A DNA stretch of 64,000 nt from Achromobacter seleniivolatilans (GCF_030864005.1 NZ_CP132976.1:3162001-3226000), one strand, 5' to 3'. Counted from the stretch's first letter, positions 45,701-55,284 are shown. Numbers and translations are program-made. The notes: generated from the letters alone by a model not told the origin.

Positions 45701-46630
45701 TTACAGCGCGCCGGTCAATTCAGGAACGACCTGGAACAGATCGCCCACCAAGCCATAATCCGCCACGCCGAAAATCGGGGCTTCGGGATCTTTGTTGATA
45801 GCAACAATGACCTTCGAATCCTTCATGCCGGCCAGATGCTGGATAGCGCCTGAAATGCCGACGGCCACGTAAAGCTGCGGCGCAACAATCTTGCCCGTCT
45901 GCCCCACCTGCCAATCGTTCGGCGCGTAGCCCGCGTCCACTGCGGCACGCGAAGCGCCCAGTGCGGCACCCAGCTTGTCAGCCAACGGGTCCAGGATCTT
46001 GAAGTTTTCGGCGCTGCCCAGACCGCGGCCGCCCGACACCACAACACGCGCGCCGGCCAGTTCAGGACGGTCGCTCTTGGCGACTTCGCGGCCCACGAAT
46101 GCAGACAGACCCGAGTCGGCCACAGCGGTCAGTTCTTCCACGGCAGCCGAACCGCCTTGCGCGGCAACCGCGTCAAAGCCGGTCGTACGGACGGTGATGA
46201 CCTTCACAGCGTCGGCCGATTGCACGGTAGCAATAGCGTTGCCCGCATAGATCGGTCGCAGGAACGTATCGGCGGATTCCACGCCGATGATGTCCGAGAT
46301 CTGCGCCACATCGAGCTTGGCAGCGACGCGCGGCGCCACGTTCTTGCCCGAGGCGGTTGCGGGGAACAGGATGTGGCTGTAGTTGGAAGCCACGGCCAGC
46401 ACCTGGGCGGCAACGTTTTCGGCCAGCCCGTCGGCCAACTGCGGCGCGTCGGCCAGCAGCACCTTGGCGACACCAGCAGCTTGCGCGGCCTGGTCGGCCA
46501 CGGCGCGCGCATTGGCGCCGGCGACCAGCACGTGCACATCGCCTCCGATCTTGGCGGCGGCGGCGACGGCGTTCAGGGTTGCGCCCTTCAACTGGGCGTT
46601 ATCGTGTTCGGCAATAACCAGCGTCGTCAT
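45701..46630 (-). CDS. etfA: Electron transfer flavoprotein alpha subunit
   Basis: A 309-residue FAD-binding subunit. The C-terminal FAD domain has [40 protein letters not shown], and the terminal [20 protein letters not shown]. It accepts electrons from acyl-CoA dehydrogenases and passes them to ETF-quinone oxidoreductase. It follows etfB with a two-base gap. Confidence 0.97.
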   Translation of the reverse strand: MTTLVIAEHDNAQLKGATLNAVAAAAKIGGDVHVLVAGANARAVADQAAQAAGVAKVLLADAPQLADGLAENVAAQVLAVASNYSHILFPATASGKNVAPRVAAKLDVAQISDIIGVESADTFLRPIYAGNAIATVQSADAVKVITVRTTGFDAVAAQGGSAAVEELTAVADSGLSAFVGREVAKSDRPELAGARVVVSGGRGLGSAENFKILDPLADKLGAALGASRAAVDAGYAPNDWQVGQTGKIVAPQLYVAVGISGAIQHLAGMKDSKVIVAINKDPEAPIFGVADYGLVGDLFQVVPELTGAL

Positions 46631-46632
46631 GA

Positions 46633-47382
46633 TCAGACCACCTTCGCTTCGTTCTTGAGTTTGTCCACCAGAGCCGCAACGTCGGCCACCTTGATGCCGG
46701 CTTTGCGAGCGGGCGGCTCACTGACCTTCAGCGTCTTCAGGCGCGGAGCGGGATCAACACCCAGTTCTTCGGGCGTGACGGTGTCCAACTGCTTTTTCTT
46801 GGCCTTCATGATGTTCGGCAGCGTGACATAACGCGGCTCGTTCAGGCGCAGGTCGGTGGTGATGATTGCCGGCAGCTTCAGCGTCAGCGTTTCCAGGCCG
46901 CCGTCCACTTCGCGAGTGACCGTGACCTTGCCATCAGCCAGTTCGACCTTGCTGGCGAACGTGGCTTGCGGCCAATCCAGCAATGCAGCGAGCATCTGGC
47001 CGGTTTGGTTGGCGTCGTCATCGATGGCTTGCTTGCCCAGGATCACGAGCTGCGGCTGTTCCTTGTCGACCAAGGCCTTCAGCAGCTTGGCCACGGCCAG
47101 CGGCTGCAATTCGGCATCGGTCTGGACCAGCACGCCGCGATCGGCGCCAATGGCCATGGCGGTGCGCAGCGTTTCTTGGCATTGCGCAACGCCGCAAGAA
47201 ATCGCCACGACTTCAGCAACGGCGCCTTTTTCTTTCAGGCGAGTCGCTTCTTCGACGGCGATTTCGTCAAAGGGGTTCATGGACATCTTCACATTGGCGA
47301 TATCCACGCCAGTCTGATCCGACTTGACTCGCACCTTGACGTTGTAGTCAACGACGCGCTTGACAGGTACCAACACCTTCAT
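46633..47382 (-). CDS. etfB: Electron transfer flavoprotein beta subunit
   Basis: A 249-residue AMP-binding partner of EtfA. Conserved parts are [38 protein letters not shown] and [20 protein letters not shown]. The ATG at 47382 follows a GGAGGC ribosome site. It heads the etfBA transcript. Confidence 0.97.
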   Translation of the reverse strand: MKVLVPVKRVVDYNVKVRVKSDQTGVDIANVKMSMNPFDEIAVEEATRLKEKGAVAEVVAISCGVAQCQETLRTAMAIGADRGVLVQTDAELQPLAVAKLLKALVDKEQPQLVILGKQAIDDDANQTGQMLAALLDWPQATFASKVELADGKVTVTREVDGGLETLTLKLPAIITTDLRLNEPRYVTLPNIMKAKKKQLDTVTPEELGVDPAPRLKTLKVSEPPARKAGIKVADVAALVDKLKNEAKVV

Positions 47383-47452
47383 CCCGCAGCCTCCAAATGG
47401 AAATAGTTACCCGGCGAATGCCGGGATCGCATTGCACAATTTTTTCCTGATT

Positions 47453-48367
47453 CTACAGCTTAGCCAGCGCCCGTATATGCGCAACCACGCTGCGGCCCAG
47501 GGCAGACAAGTTGTAACCGCCTTCCAGGGTGCTGACGATCCGGCCCTGACAATGGCGTTCCGCCACATTGACCAGTTGTTCAGTCATCCAAGCATAATCG
47601 GCTTCCACCAGCCCCATCTGGCCCATATCATCCTCGCGGTGTGCGTCAAAACCCGCCGACACCAGAATCAATTCAGGACGATGCGCCTCCAGCCGGGGCA
47701 GCCAGGTATCGGTCACGATCGTCTTGACGGCTGCGCCCGCGGTATAGGCGGCAACCGGCACATTGACCATATTGCCGGCCGGATGCTCCGCGCCGCTATT
47801 GGGAAAGAACGGATGCTGGAAGAAACTGCACATCAACACGCGGTCGTCGCCCGCGAAAACGTCTTCGGTGCCATTGCCGTGGTGAACATCGAAGTCCACG
47901 ATGGCCACTCGCGACAGACCGTGAACGTCCATTGCATGGCGGGCCGCGATGGCCACATTGTTCAAGAAGCAGAATCCCATGGCCTGCGAACGGCAGGCGT
48001 GATGACCGGGCGGGCGCACCGCGCAGAACGCCGTGCGGGCCTCGCCTCCCATCACCGCATCAACCGCTGCCACGCCCGCCCCCGCCGCGTACAAGGCGGC
48101 TTCATAGGTGTGGGGATTCATGAGCGTGTCCGGATCTATCGGGTAATACCCTTGGTCCGGCGTATGTTCCTGCAAACTGTCCAGATACTGGACGGTGTGC
48201 ACGCGCAGGATGTCATCGCGGGACACCTGTGGCGCCTGCCGGTCATCCAGATAGGGCATCAATCCGCTGGCCAATAATTGGTCAGAAATGGCGTCAAGCC
48301 TCTGCGGGCTTTCGGGATGCCAACTGCCCATTTCATGCAAGCGGCATGCCGGGTGGGTAAGATACAT
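47453..48367 (-). CDS. Histone deacetylase family / acetylpolyamine-amidohydrolase-like protein
   Basis: A 304-residue arginase/deacetylase-fold zinc hydrolase. Motifs are RPPGHHA, IVDFDVHHGNGTEDVF (metal ligands), SAGFDAHREDDMGQM and STLEGGYNLSAL. Natural substrates of the bacterial family members are mostly unknown; acetylpolyamines, acetyl-lysine and other acetylated amines are candidates. The ATG at 48367 has TGGAG three bases upstream; ATG codons at 48376 and 48394 are alternatives. It is 70 bases upstream of etfB and head to head with mltB, with 19 bases between start codons. Confidence 0.88.
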   Translation of the reverse strand: MYLTHPACRLHEMGSWHPESPQRLDAISDQLLASGLMPYLDDRQAPQVSRDDILRVHTVQYLDSLQEHTPDQGYYPIDPDTLMNPHTYEAALYAAGAGVAAVDAVMGGEARTAFCAVRPPGHHACRSQAMGFCFLNNVAIAARHAMDVHGLSRVAIVDFDVHHGNGTEDVFAGDDRVLMCSFFQHPFFPNSGAEHPAGNMVNVPVAAYTAGAAVKTIVTDTWLPRLEAHRPELILVSAGFDAHREDDMGQMGLVEADYAWMTEQLVNVAERHCQGRIVSTLEGGYNLSALGRSVVAHIRALAKL

Positions 48368-48386
48368 GGTCTCCATAAGGAAGATT

Positions 48387-49541
48387 ATGTTCATCTGTCG
48401 GCGATTACTGCAACTCGGAATGCTTTCCGCCCTGCTGGCGGGGTGCTCCACCACCGCTCCAACTGCCCCAAATACGCTTGCCGCCCAACCCGGCGCCGCC
48501 TCTGCCAACACTGCCATTCGCATCGGTCCCAGTACGCCGACACTAGGCCCCGAACTACCGGATGACGCTCCTGCCACCCTGACCGCCACGGGCAAGCTGC
48601 GCCCTGAAGTCCGCGCTTTCGTGGAAGATCTGGCTGTTCAGCGCAATCTGCCGCTGGCCCCGATGGTCTCGGCGCTGGAAAGCTCACGCTACAACGCCAC
48701 CGTGTCGCGCCTGATCGCGCCGGCGCCCCCGGGCAAGAAGATCTGGCGCAGCTGGCTGACATACCGCTCACGCTTTGTCGAACCCAAACGCATCGGCTGG
48801 GGCGTGGATTTCTACAACGAAAACCGCGATCTTCTGAACCGGGCCGCACAGCGTTTTGGCGTGCCGGCACCCATCATTGCCTCGATCATCGGCGTCGAAA
48901 CGCTGTATGGCCGCAACATGGGCAACTTCCGGGTGATCGATGCCCTGGCCACCTTGGCCTTCGACTATCCGGACCCGGCCAAGCCCGAGCGCGCCACGAT
49001 GTTCCGTGGCCAGCTGGCGGACTTTCTGACACTGGTCATGAAAGACAAATTAGATCTGGAAACACGCGGGTCCTATGCGGGCGCTATCGGCATGCCCCAG
49101 TTCATGCCCACGAGCATCATGCATTACGCGGTGGATGGCGATAACAACGGCCATATCGACCTGACCAACAACACCCAGGACGCCATCATGTCCGTCGGCA
49201 GCTTCCTGTCGCAACACGGCTGGCAACGTGGCCTGCCCGTGTTCGCGCCGGTGGTGCTGCCTGCGGACCCGACTGCGCTGGTCGACGGCGGCCTGGAGCC
49301 CAAACAAACCTGGGCCACGCTGACGGCGGCCGGCGCACGCCTGCAACCGGGGGCTTCGGCCACCGGTTGGGATGCGCAACCCCTGGGCGTGGTGGATCTG
49401 GTGGAAGAGGCCCGTGGCACGGCCCAGTACCGCGTCGGCACGCCGAATTTTTTCGCACTGACCAAGTACAACCGCAGCTATTTCTACGCCACCTCAGTGG
49501 CCGACCTTGCAAGCGAAATCGAAGCCCGCGTGGGCCGCTGA
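48387..49541 (+). CDS. mltB: Membrane-bound lytic murein transglycosylase B
   Basis: A 384-residue lipoprotein cleaving peptidoglycan glycan strands to 1,6-anhydro ends. The lipobox LLAGC has the lipidated Cys at residue 20. The catalytic Glu is in SIIGVETLYGRNMGNF, with GAIGMPQFMPTSI and LTKYNRSYFYA further family marks. The ATG at 48387 has AAGGAAG upstream. The promoter must lie inside the divergent deacetylase coding region because only 19 bases separate the two starts. Confidence 0.93.
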   Translation: MFICRRLLQLGMLSALLAGCSTTAPTAPNTLAAQPGAASANTAIRIGPSTPTLGPELPDDAPATLTATGKLRPEVRAFVEDLAVQRNLPLAPMVSALESSRYNATVSRLIAPAPPGKKIWRSWLTYRSRFVEPKRIGWGVDFYNENRDLLNRAAQRFGVPAPIIASIIGVETLYGRNMGNFRVIDALATLAFDYPDPAKPERATMFRGQLADFLTLVMKDKLDLETRGSYAGAIGMPQFMPTSIMHYAVDGDNNGHIDLTNNTQDAIMSVGSFLSQHGWQRGLPVFAPVVLPADPTALVDGGLEPKQTWATLTAAGARLQPGASATGWDAQPLGVVDLVEEARGTAQYRVGTPNFFALTKYNRSYFYATSVADLASEIEARVGR

Positions 49542-49554
49542 TTGTCCAGCCCCA

Positions 49555-49593
49555 AAAAAACGGCGCCCGCATCTTGTTGCGAGCGCCGTTTTT
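49555..49593 (+). terminator. Terminator of mltB
   Basis: AAAACGGCGC and GCGCCGTTTT pair, with a CGCA/TGCG extension after one mismatch and a short loop, ending in T. It lies 14 bases after the mltB stop. Confidence 0.85.
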
Positions 49594-49644
49594 CATAGTT
49601 GCCTCGGGGCGGCGCAATCAGCCCCGCCCTTTGCAACGCAAGCG

Positions 49645-50694
49645 TCAGACGGTCGCAACCGGCGTCACCGGCGAACCCACCGCGCCCGGCAGATTCAAAG
49701 GCGGAGCCGTCAGCAGAAAGCGATTGCGCCGGTTGGCTTTCAACCATCGCGCAAGCTGCCCCAAGTACCACATCTCGCCAATCGGCATGCCCAGCTTGAA
49801 GATGCAATGGTGATGCAGCGGCAGCGCGGCGCAGCAGGCGTTGGGTTTCTGAGTGGGATAGATCTCCAGCGCGTGATTGTCAGACGCCATGGCCGCTACC
49901 TTCGAGTCCGTGATCCATTGCAGCAGCTTCTCGTCGCTGCCATCCAGGCCGGCGCAAATCTCGTGCAGCGTATGCGGATCAGGTTCGCGGTGCTTCTCCA
50001 GCAAGGCGTCGCCGAATTCGGTGTGAAACAGAACGATGTCGCCCCGCTCGATCTCGATCCGGTCGCTTTCCAGGATACGCATCAGGTCGTCATAGCCCAC
50101 TGACTTTTGCTCGCGGCCATAGTGCTTGGCCAAGTCCACCATCACGCCACGGCTTTGCAGGCAGGATTCGGCCAACTGCGTGATGTCCAGTTTCTTGGCA
50201 TTGGACGCCCCACCCTGGCCCAAATCGGTCTTGGCAAAGCCCTTGTCTACGTCGTAGTCAACAGGGCCGATCACGTGATCGTTGGGGCGGTAGCCGTTGT
50301 AGTAAACGCGCTCGGGCAGTCCGTCGCCATTGGCATCGAACAATGCCCCCACGTGAGCCAATGAATCCCATTGGGTCGAATACTGCAGGCTCATCTCAAC
50401 AATGTCGTCACTCAGCACGTCCACGCAGCCCGGACGCAAACGTCCCAAAGGGAAATTCATGTACTGATCGCCGTCACGTTCCGTCGGCCGCAGCTTGGGC
50501 GGATGACGCCGGACATTCACCCCATTCCCCCCGGGATAGTCCAGCGGAAGCGACAGGCAAAAGCTCAGGCCCAGGCGAACTTCGCCTATGCCCATCAGTA
50601 CGTTCTCGGGAGTGATGTAATTCAGGCAACCGCGCTGATCGTCAGGCCCGAAGTCGCCCCAGTTTGATCCTTCGGGTCGGTTCTTCCATCTCAT
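49645..50694 (-). CDS. Cyclase family protein (PF04199 type), substrate unknown
   Basis: A 349-residue metal-dependent hydrolase-like protein distantly related to kynurenine formamidase. It begins MRWKNRPEGSNWGDFGPDDQ and has QWDSLAHVG, the variant metal motif of this long subfamily, plus DIVLFHTEFG and SDNHALEIYP. The reaction is probably hydrolysis of an amide, lactone or ring. AAGGAG lies nine bases before the ATG. It is divergent from an IclR regulator and a Bug receptor gene, so it is likely a catabolic enzyme for the compound the receptor binds. Confidence 0.82.
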   Translation of the reverse strand: MRWKNRPEGSNWGDFGPDDQRGCLNYITPENVLMGIGEVRLGLSFCLSLPLDYPGGNGVNVRRHPPKLRPTERDGDQYMNFPLGRLRPGCVDVLSDDIVEMSLQYSTQWDSLAHVGALFDANGDGLPERVYYNGYRPNDHVIGPVDYDVDKGFAKTDLGQGGASNAKKLDITQLAESCLQSRGVMVDLAKHYGREQKSVGYDDLMRILESDRIEIERGDIVLFHTEFGDALLEKHREPDPHTLHEICAGLDGSDEKLLQWITDSKVAAMASDNHALEIYPTQKPNACCAALPLHHHCIFKLGMPIGEMWYLGQLARWLKANRRNRFLLTAPPLNLPGAVGSPVTPVATV

Positions 50695-50724
50695 GCGTCG
50701 ACACTCCTTGGCGTTGAAAGCGGA

Positions 50725-50754
50725 TTGACATAAATTTATCACGTATAGGATACT
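50725..50754 (+). promoter_or_regulatory. Candidate promoter of the IclR-Bug operon
   Basis: A perfect -35 TTGACA (50725-50730) and a -10 GATACT (50749-50754) are 18 bases apart. The inferred start of transcription, near 50760, falls at the ATG at 50761, which implies a leaderless mRNA. The symmetric ATAGGATACTAT overlapping the -10 (50745-50756) may be the regulator's own operator. Confidence 0.5.
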
Positions 50755-50760
50755 ATCATC

Positions 50761-51537
50761 ATGGATGTGAAAACAGCTGCTCGAGTTCTGGATGTGCTGA
50801 ACCTCTTTGCCGAGGAGCAGAAGCCATTGCTGTACAGCGAAATCGCCGCCCAGATGCAGATCCCGCTGTCCAGTTGCCATGGCCTGCTTAAAACCATGGT
50901 GGCTCGCGGTTATCTCTATGAAATCGGCAAGAAGCACGGCTATTACCCCACCCAAAAGCTGATTCATGTTGCGACGCTTATTTGTCGCAGCGACCCGTTA
51001 AATGCCGTTATCGAACCCGTGCTGGAAAGGGTTCGCGATCTGACCGGAGAAACCGCTTTGCTGGCCAAGCTGGCGGATGACAAGGTCGTTTACCTGATCG
51101 TTGCCGAATCCAAACAGACGATCCGGTTCTCACATCAACCGGGCGGATTCAAGGCGGTACACGCCACCAGTTCCGGCAAAGCGCTGCTGTCCGTGCTGCT
51201 GCCGGAAGAACGCCAGAAATGGTTCAAGGCCTATAGCGGATTCGCCCCGTTCACAGACAGCACCATCACCACCCGCGACGCATTCGACCGCGACTTGCAG
51301 GAAGGGGTTGCGCGCGGCTGGCAGCGTTCGGTGGGCGAAAACGTTGAAGACGTGATGTCCGTATCCCTCGGGTTCCGGGCCTATGAACAACCCTTTGCCA
51401 TCGTGGTGGCCGGCCCTCTGGGACGCATGCTCAAAAACGAAGCCACCACTGGAAAACAACTGGAAGAGGTCAAGGCGCTGCTGCATGCGGCCCTGCCCTC
51501 GGCCAACCTCACTTTTGTTGGAGAAGACAGTAGATGA
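50761..51537 (+). CDS. IclR family transcriptional regulator
   Basis: A 258-residue regulator with an N-terminal winged helix (about 5-65: AARVLDVLNLFAEEQKPLLY, then IAAQMQIPLSSCHGLLKTMV) and a C-terminal effector domain including HATSSGKALL. A stop codon lies in frame five codons upstream, and the helix-turn-helix starts within ten residues, so the ATG at 50761 is essentially fixed. The stop overlaps the Bug gene start (ATGA). It probably controls itself, the receptor gene and the divergent cyclase. Confidence 0.9.
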   Translation: MDVKTAARVLDVLNLFAEEQKPLLYSEIAAQMQIPLSSCHGLLKTMVARGYLYEIGKKHGYYPTQKLIHVATLICRSDPLNAVIEPVLERVRDLTGETALLAKLADDKVVYLIVAESKQTIRFSHQPGGFKAVHATSSGKALLSVLLPEERQKWFKAYSGFAPFTDSTITTRDAFDRDLQEGVARGWQRSVGENVEDVMSVSLGFRAYEQPFAIVVAGPLGRMLKNEATTGKQLEEVKALLHAALPSANLTFVGEDSR

Positions 51538-52514
51538 ACAAACGCAGCTTTCTTGCCACGGCATGCACATTGATCGCCACCGCCGGCCTGCCGCTGGCTG
51601 GCGCGCAAGCACAAGGCGCCTATCCCGACAAACCGATACGCGTCATCATGCCGTGGGCCGCAGGCGGTCCGACGGACGTAGTGGGGCGTGTCGTTGCCGT
51701 GCAAATGGGTGAAATCCTGGGCCAGCCGCTGGTCATCGAAACCCGTGCAGGCGCCAGTGGCACGATCGGCGCGGCACAGGTAGCCAAGGCTCCCGCCGAC
51801 GGCTACACGCTGCTGATGAACCCTTCCGTGCAGGGCATCTATCCCGCTCAGTTCAAAAGCCTGAGCTTTGACCCGATCAAAGACTTCCACATGGTGGGCG
51901 TGTTGGGCACGGTGCCAATGGTGGCCGTCGTCCCGCCCACATCCAAGTTCAAGACCTTTGCTGAATTGATTCAGCACGCCCGCGCGCAACCCGGCACGTT
52001 GACCTTCGCCTCGCCCGGGGTCGCCACCCTGCCGCACCTGGCCGGAGAACTGATCAATACGTCCACCAAGGCTTCAATCTCGCACGTTGGATACCGTGGC
52101 AGCAGCCCGGCCCTGACGGACGTTGCGGGTGGCCACGTGGACTTGATGTACGCCCCGCTGGCGCCCGCCCTTCCGCTGATTCAAAGCGGCAAGGTTGTCC
52201 CGCTGGCCGTCACCACCAAGACTCGCCTGGCCGATTTGCCCAACGTACCTACCATCGCGGAAACCGTGCTCCCTGACTTCGATATCGTCACTTGGTACGG
52301 GATGTGGGTACCCAAGGACACGCCCGAACCCATCATCGCCAAGCTCAACAAAGCCATGGTCGAGGCGTCGAAATCGCCCAAGGTCGTAGAGGCCCTGAAG
52401 TCGCAAGGCACGCTGCCCAGCACCATGAGCTACCAGGAAGCTGAAGCCTTCAATCTGGCCGAAAGCGCGCGCTGGATCAAGGTCATGAAGGACGCCAACA
52501 TTCAGCCTGAATAA
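51534..52514 (+). CDS. Bug family (TctC-like) periplasmic solute-binding protein
   Basis: A 326-residue receptor with a signal peptide (about 1-26, cleaved near AQAQ). The mature part starts YPDKPIRVIMPWAAGGPTDV, the classic Bug opening, with GASGTIGAAQVAKAPADGYT. Such receptors bind carboxylates and related compounds; TctAB membrane partners are not in the window. Coupled to the IclR gene. The ligand is probably the cyclase substrate or a relative (inference). Confidence 0.92.
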   Translation: MNKRSFLATACTLIATAGLPLAGAQAQGAYPDKPIRVIMPWAAGGPTDVVGRVVAVQMGEILGQPLVIETRAGASGTIGAAQVAKAPADGYTLLMNPSVQGIYPAQFKSLSFDPIKDFHMVGVLGTVPMVAVVPPTSKFKTFAELIQHARAQPGTLTFASPGVATLPHLAGELINTSTKASISHVGYRGSSPALTDVAGGHVDLMYAPLAPALPLIQSGKVVPLAVTTKTRLADLPNVPTIAETVLPDFDIVTWYGMWVPKDTPEPIIAKLNKAMVEASKSPKVVEALKSQGTLPSTMSYQEAEAFNLAESARWIKVMKDANIQPE

Positions 52515-52535
52515 GGCTTGCGGCCCGGCAATAAA

Positions 52536-52579
52536 AAACACCCGCGTCCAGGAATTGGTACTCCTGGACGCGGGTGTTT
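52536..52579. terminator. Bidirectional terminator between the Bug gene and cysM
   Basis: An 18-base perfect stem (52536-52553 with 52562-52579) and an eight-base loop. The A run on the left gives a strong T run for minus-strand cysM transcripts; the right side ends in TTTG for plus-strand transcripts. Confidence 0.9.
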
Positions 52580-52614
52580 GCTTTCAGCAGCCGTCAAGCT
52601 GCCCCACGCGAATA

Positions 52615-53523
52615 TCAGTTGAAAACGCCCGTCGACAAATAACGGTCACCACGGTCGCAAACAATAAATACGATGGTTGCGTCGTTGACGCGCTCGGCCA
52701 CGCGCAGGGCAGCCACCAACGCACCCGCCGACGAAATGCCACCGAAGATGCCCTCTTCCGCCGCCAGGCGGCGCGCCATGACTTCGGCTTCCGACTGTTC
52801 GATGGATTCGTAGGCATCAACGCGGCTGCGGTCAAAAATCTTGGGTAAATAAGCTTCCGGCCACTTGCGGATGCCGGGAATCTGCGAGCCTTCGGCCGGC
52901 TGCGCGCCCACCACCTGTACCGCGGGGTTGCGCGATTTCAGGTAGGTCGACACGCCCATGATCGTGCCTGTCGTACCCATGGCGCTGACAAAATGCGTGA
53001 TACGCCCGTCCGTCTGGTTCCAGAGTTCAGGCCCAGTTGTTTCGACGTGCGCGCGCGGATTATCGGGATTGGCGAACTGGTCCAGCACCACGCCCCTGCC
53101 ATCGGCCTGCATTTCGGTGGCGAGATCGCGGGCATATTCCATGCCGCCCTTGTCTGCCGGCGTCAGGATGAGTTCGGCGCCATAGGCCGCCATTGCTGCA
53201 CGGCGTTCCACGGACAGGTTGTCCGGCATGATCAGGATCATGCGGTAGCCCTTCATCGCGGCCGCCATGGCCAGCGCGATGCCGGTGTTGCCGCTGGTTG
53301 CTTCAATAAGCGTATCGCCCGGCTTGATGTCGCCACGCTCTTCCGCGTGTTTGATCATCGACAACGCCGGACGATCCTTGACGGAGCCTGCGGGGTTGTT
53401 GCCTTCCAGCTTGGCCAGGATGACGTTGCCACGCGCGGCGCCCGCGGCACCGGGAATACGCTGCAGACGCACCAACGGCGTATTGCCGACGGTTTGCTCG
53501 ATAGTGGGGTAGGTAGTAGTCAT
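52615..53523 (-). CDS. cysM: Cysteine synthase B
   Basis: A 302-residue PLP enzyme making cysteine from O-acetylserine and sulfide or thiosulfate. The PLP lysine is in NNPAGSVKDRPAL, followed by EATSGNTGIALAM and FVSAMGTTGTIMGV. The short active-site region and KFFDRS-type RSRVDAYESIEQ segment favour CysM over CysK. ATG at 53523 is assigned; ATG at 53535, closer to GGAG, is an alternative. Its substrate sulfide comes from the sulfate pathway encoded at 30-37 kb. Confidence 0.93.
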   Translation of the reverse strand: MTTTYPTIEQTVGNTPLVRLQRIPGAAGAARGNVILAKLEGNNPAGSVKDRPALSMIKHAEERGDIKPGDTLIEATSGNTGIALAMAAAMKGYRMILIMPDNLSVERRAAMAAYGAELILTPADKGGMEYARDLATEMQADGRGVVLDQFANPDNPRAHVETTGPELWNQTDGRITHFVSAMGTTGTIMGVSTYLKSRNPAVQVVGAQPAEGSQIPGIRKWPEAYLPKIFDRSRVDAYESIEQSEAEVMARRLAAEEGIFGGISSAGALVAALRVAERVNDATIVFIVCDRGDRYLSTGVFN

Positions 53524-53605
53524 GCGAATGATCATAACTCCGCCTGACAACAGACACAGCGAAAAGCCGCGCTCTTGCCAGGGGTTCCTGGAAAGAAGGG
53601 CGCCG

Positions 53606-54109
53606 TCAGGGCCGTGGGCGAGCGGCAGGGGCTGGTTTAGCCGGAGCAGGCTTGGCCCCGGATGCGCCTGCCGCGGCAGGGCTGGCCGTAACCGCCGCCG
53701 CGGCCCCGCCCTTTGTGCCGGAACCGGCTGCCGCCCCAGCTCCCACCTGTAAACCCGCGGCCTCTAAGGCCTGCGCCTTTTTCTGCCCGATGCCTCGCAC
53801 GCGTTCGGCAAAGTCATCCAGGGACTGGAATTTACCGCCGCGCTCACGCTCGCTAACGATGATCTCCGCCGTACGCGGGCCTATGCCCCGGATACTTTCC
53901 AACTGCTGCGCGGTGGCCTCGTTGACATTCAAAGCCAGGGCCGATGGCGCTGCAAAACCCAGGCCCGTGCTTACCAGCAACGCGCCTAGCGCAAGCCGTA
54001 GCAGGCGTTTCCCACGCCGGCTACGGGCAGCCGTCCGCGGCCAACGGGTTCCGCGCCCAGAAGTGCAAGGCGTCATCCGCGAGGCAGGAAAAGTCAGAAA
54101 AGGATTCAT
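53606..54109 (-). CDS. ComEA-like helix-hairpin-helix protein
   Basis: A 167-residue exported protein. A basic N-terminal stretch of about 35 residues precedes a hydrophobic signal (LALGALLVSTGLGFAAPSAL) ending near ALA. A tandem helix-hairpin-helix domain follows (NEATAQQLESIRGIGPRTAE and FAERVRGIGQKKAQALEAAG). The last 45 residues are Ala/Pro/Lys-rich. ComEA proteins bind incoming DNA in the periplasm during natural transformation. No other competence gene is in the window. AGGAG precedes the ATG at 54109. Confidence 0.85.
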   Translation of the reverse strand: MNPFLTFPASRMTPCTSGRGTRWPRTAARSRRGKRLLRLALGALLVSTGLGFAAPSALALNVNEATAQQLESIRGIGPRTAEIIVSERERGGKFQSLDDFAERVRGIGQKKAQALEAAGLQVGAGAAAGSGTKGGAAAAVTASPAAAGASGAKPAPAKPAPAARPRP

Positions 54110-54228
54110 GGGATATCTCCTGAAAAGACTGGACGCAACGGCTGTCACGTCACTGTTCCCATGATGGCCGCCACGCGGGTTCCAAGGATGGCCAGTGAAT
54201 GAAACGATCCACCCCGGCAATTACGCGG

Positions 54229-54260
54229 GTAAAAAAAACCCGCTCAAAGGAACGGGTTTC
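54229..54260 (-). terminator. Terminator of the lapAB-hldE1-hldD operon
   Basis: On the minus strand AAACCCGTTC and GAGCGGGTTT pair with one mismatch around CTTT, followed by a long T run, about 35 bases after the hldD stop. Confidence 0.82.
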
Positions 54261-54294
54261 TTGGGCAAGCAACGCCTGGCGAAAAACACCAGCG

Positions 54295-55284
54295 TCAGCG
54301 GCGCGCGCGCCAATAGCGCACGTATTCGGCCACCCCGGTCTGTACGTCCCGCATCGGGGCGTAGAAGCCCGCCGTGCGCAACTGCGTCACGTCCGCTTGC
54401 GTATAGCTCTGGTAGCGGCCCTTCAGATCATCCGGGAAGGGGATATAACGGATCAGGTCCAGCTCCACCAACTGCGCCAGCGTCAATTCAGCCTCGCCGC
54501 GCTCGGCGCGTAAGGTATTGACGACAGCCGCAGCCACATCGTTGAACGGCTGCGCCCGGCCCGTGCCGCAATTGAAGATACCCGATTGCTCGGGATGATC
54601 CAGAAAGTGCAGATTGACTGCCACCACGTCTTCAACCGAGATGAAGTCGCGGCTCTGGCCGCCATCGACATACCCGTCCCAACCCGCGAACAGGCGTACA
54701 TGGCCATGCTCCAGGAATTGGTTCATGTTATGGAAGGCGACGGACGCCATACGGCCCTTATGCTGCTCATGCGGGCCGTAGACATTGAAGTAGCGCAGGC
54801 CCACGACCTGCGCCGTCAAGCTGTCCAAGCGCTTGCGCAGCACTTGGTCGAACAGCAGCTTGGAATAGCCGTAGACGTTCAAGGGGCCTTCGTTGGCCGG
54901 GTCTTCGACGTAGATCGACGAACCGCCGTAAACCGCGGCCGACGACGCATACAGGAAAGGAATACGTCGCGCCTGGCAGAATTCGAACAATTCCAGCGTG
55001 ACGCGGAAATTGTTGTCCATCATGTAGCGGCCGTTACGCTCGGTCGTGTCCGAGCACGCGCCCTGGTGCAGCACCGCACGCACCGCAGGCAAACTGCCAT
55101 CGGCAACCCGGCGGCGGAAGTCGTCCTTGTCCATGTAGTCGGCGATCTTGCAATCGACCAGATTGACGAACTTATCGCCCTCGGTCAGATCATCAACCGC
55201 GATGATGTCCTGAATGCCGCGGCGGTTCAGCCCGCGCACCAGATTGCTGCCAATGAAGCCTGCGGCTCCGGTAACGACGATCAT
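54295..55284 (-). CDS. hldD: ADP-L-glycero-D-manno-heptose 6-epimerase
   Basis: A 329-residue SDR enzyme making the ADP-L,D-heptose used in the LPS inner core. It starts [20 protein letters not shown]; the catalytic Tyr-Lys is in [34 protein letters not shown] is characteristic. It follows hldE1 with ATGA overlap and ends the operon. Confidence 0.97.
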   Translation of the reverse strand: MIVVTGAAGFIGSNLVRGLNRRGIQDIIAVDDLTEGDKFVNLVDCKIADYMDKDDFRRRVADGSLPAVRAVLHQGACSDTTERNGRYMMDNNFRVTLELFEFCQARRIPFLYASSAAVYGGSSIYVEDPANEGPLNVYGYSKLLFDQVLRKRLDSLTAQVVGLRYFNVYGPHEQHKGRMASVAFHNMNQFLEHGHVRLFAGWDGYVDGGQSRDFISVEDVVAVNLHFLDHPEQSGIFNCGTGRAQPFNDVAAAVVNTLRAERGEAELTLAQLVELDLIRYIPFPDDLKGRYQSYTQADVTQLRTAGFYAPMRDVQTGVAEYVRYWRARR

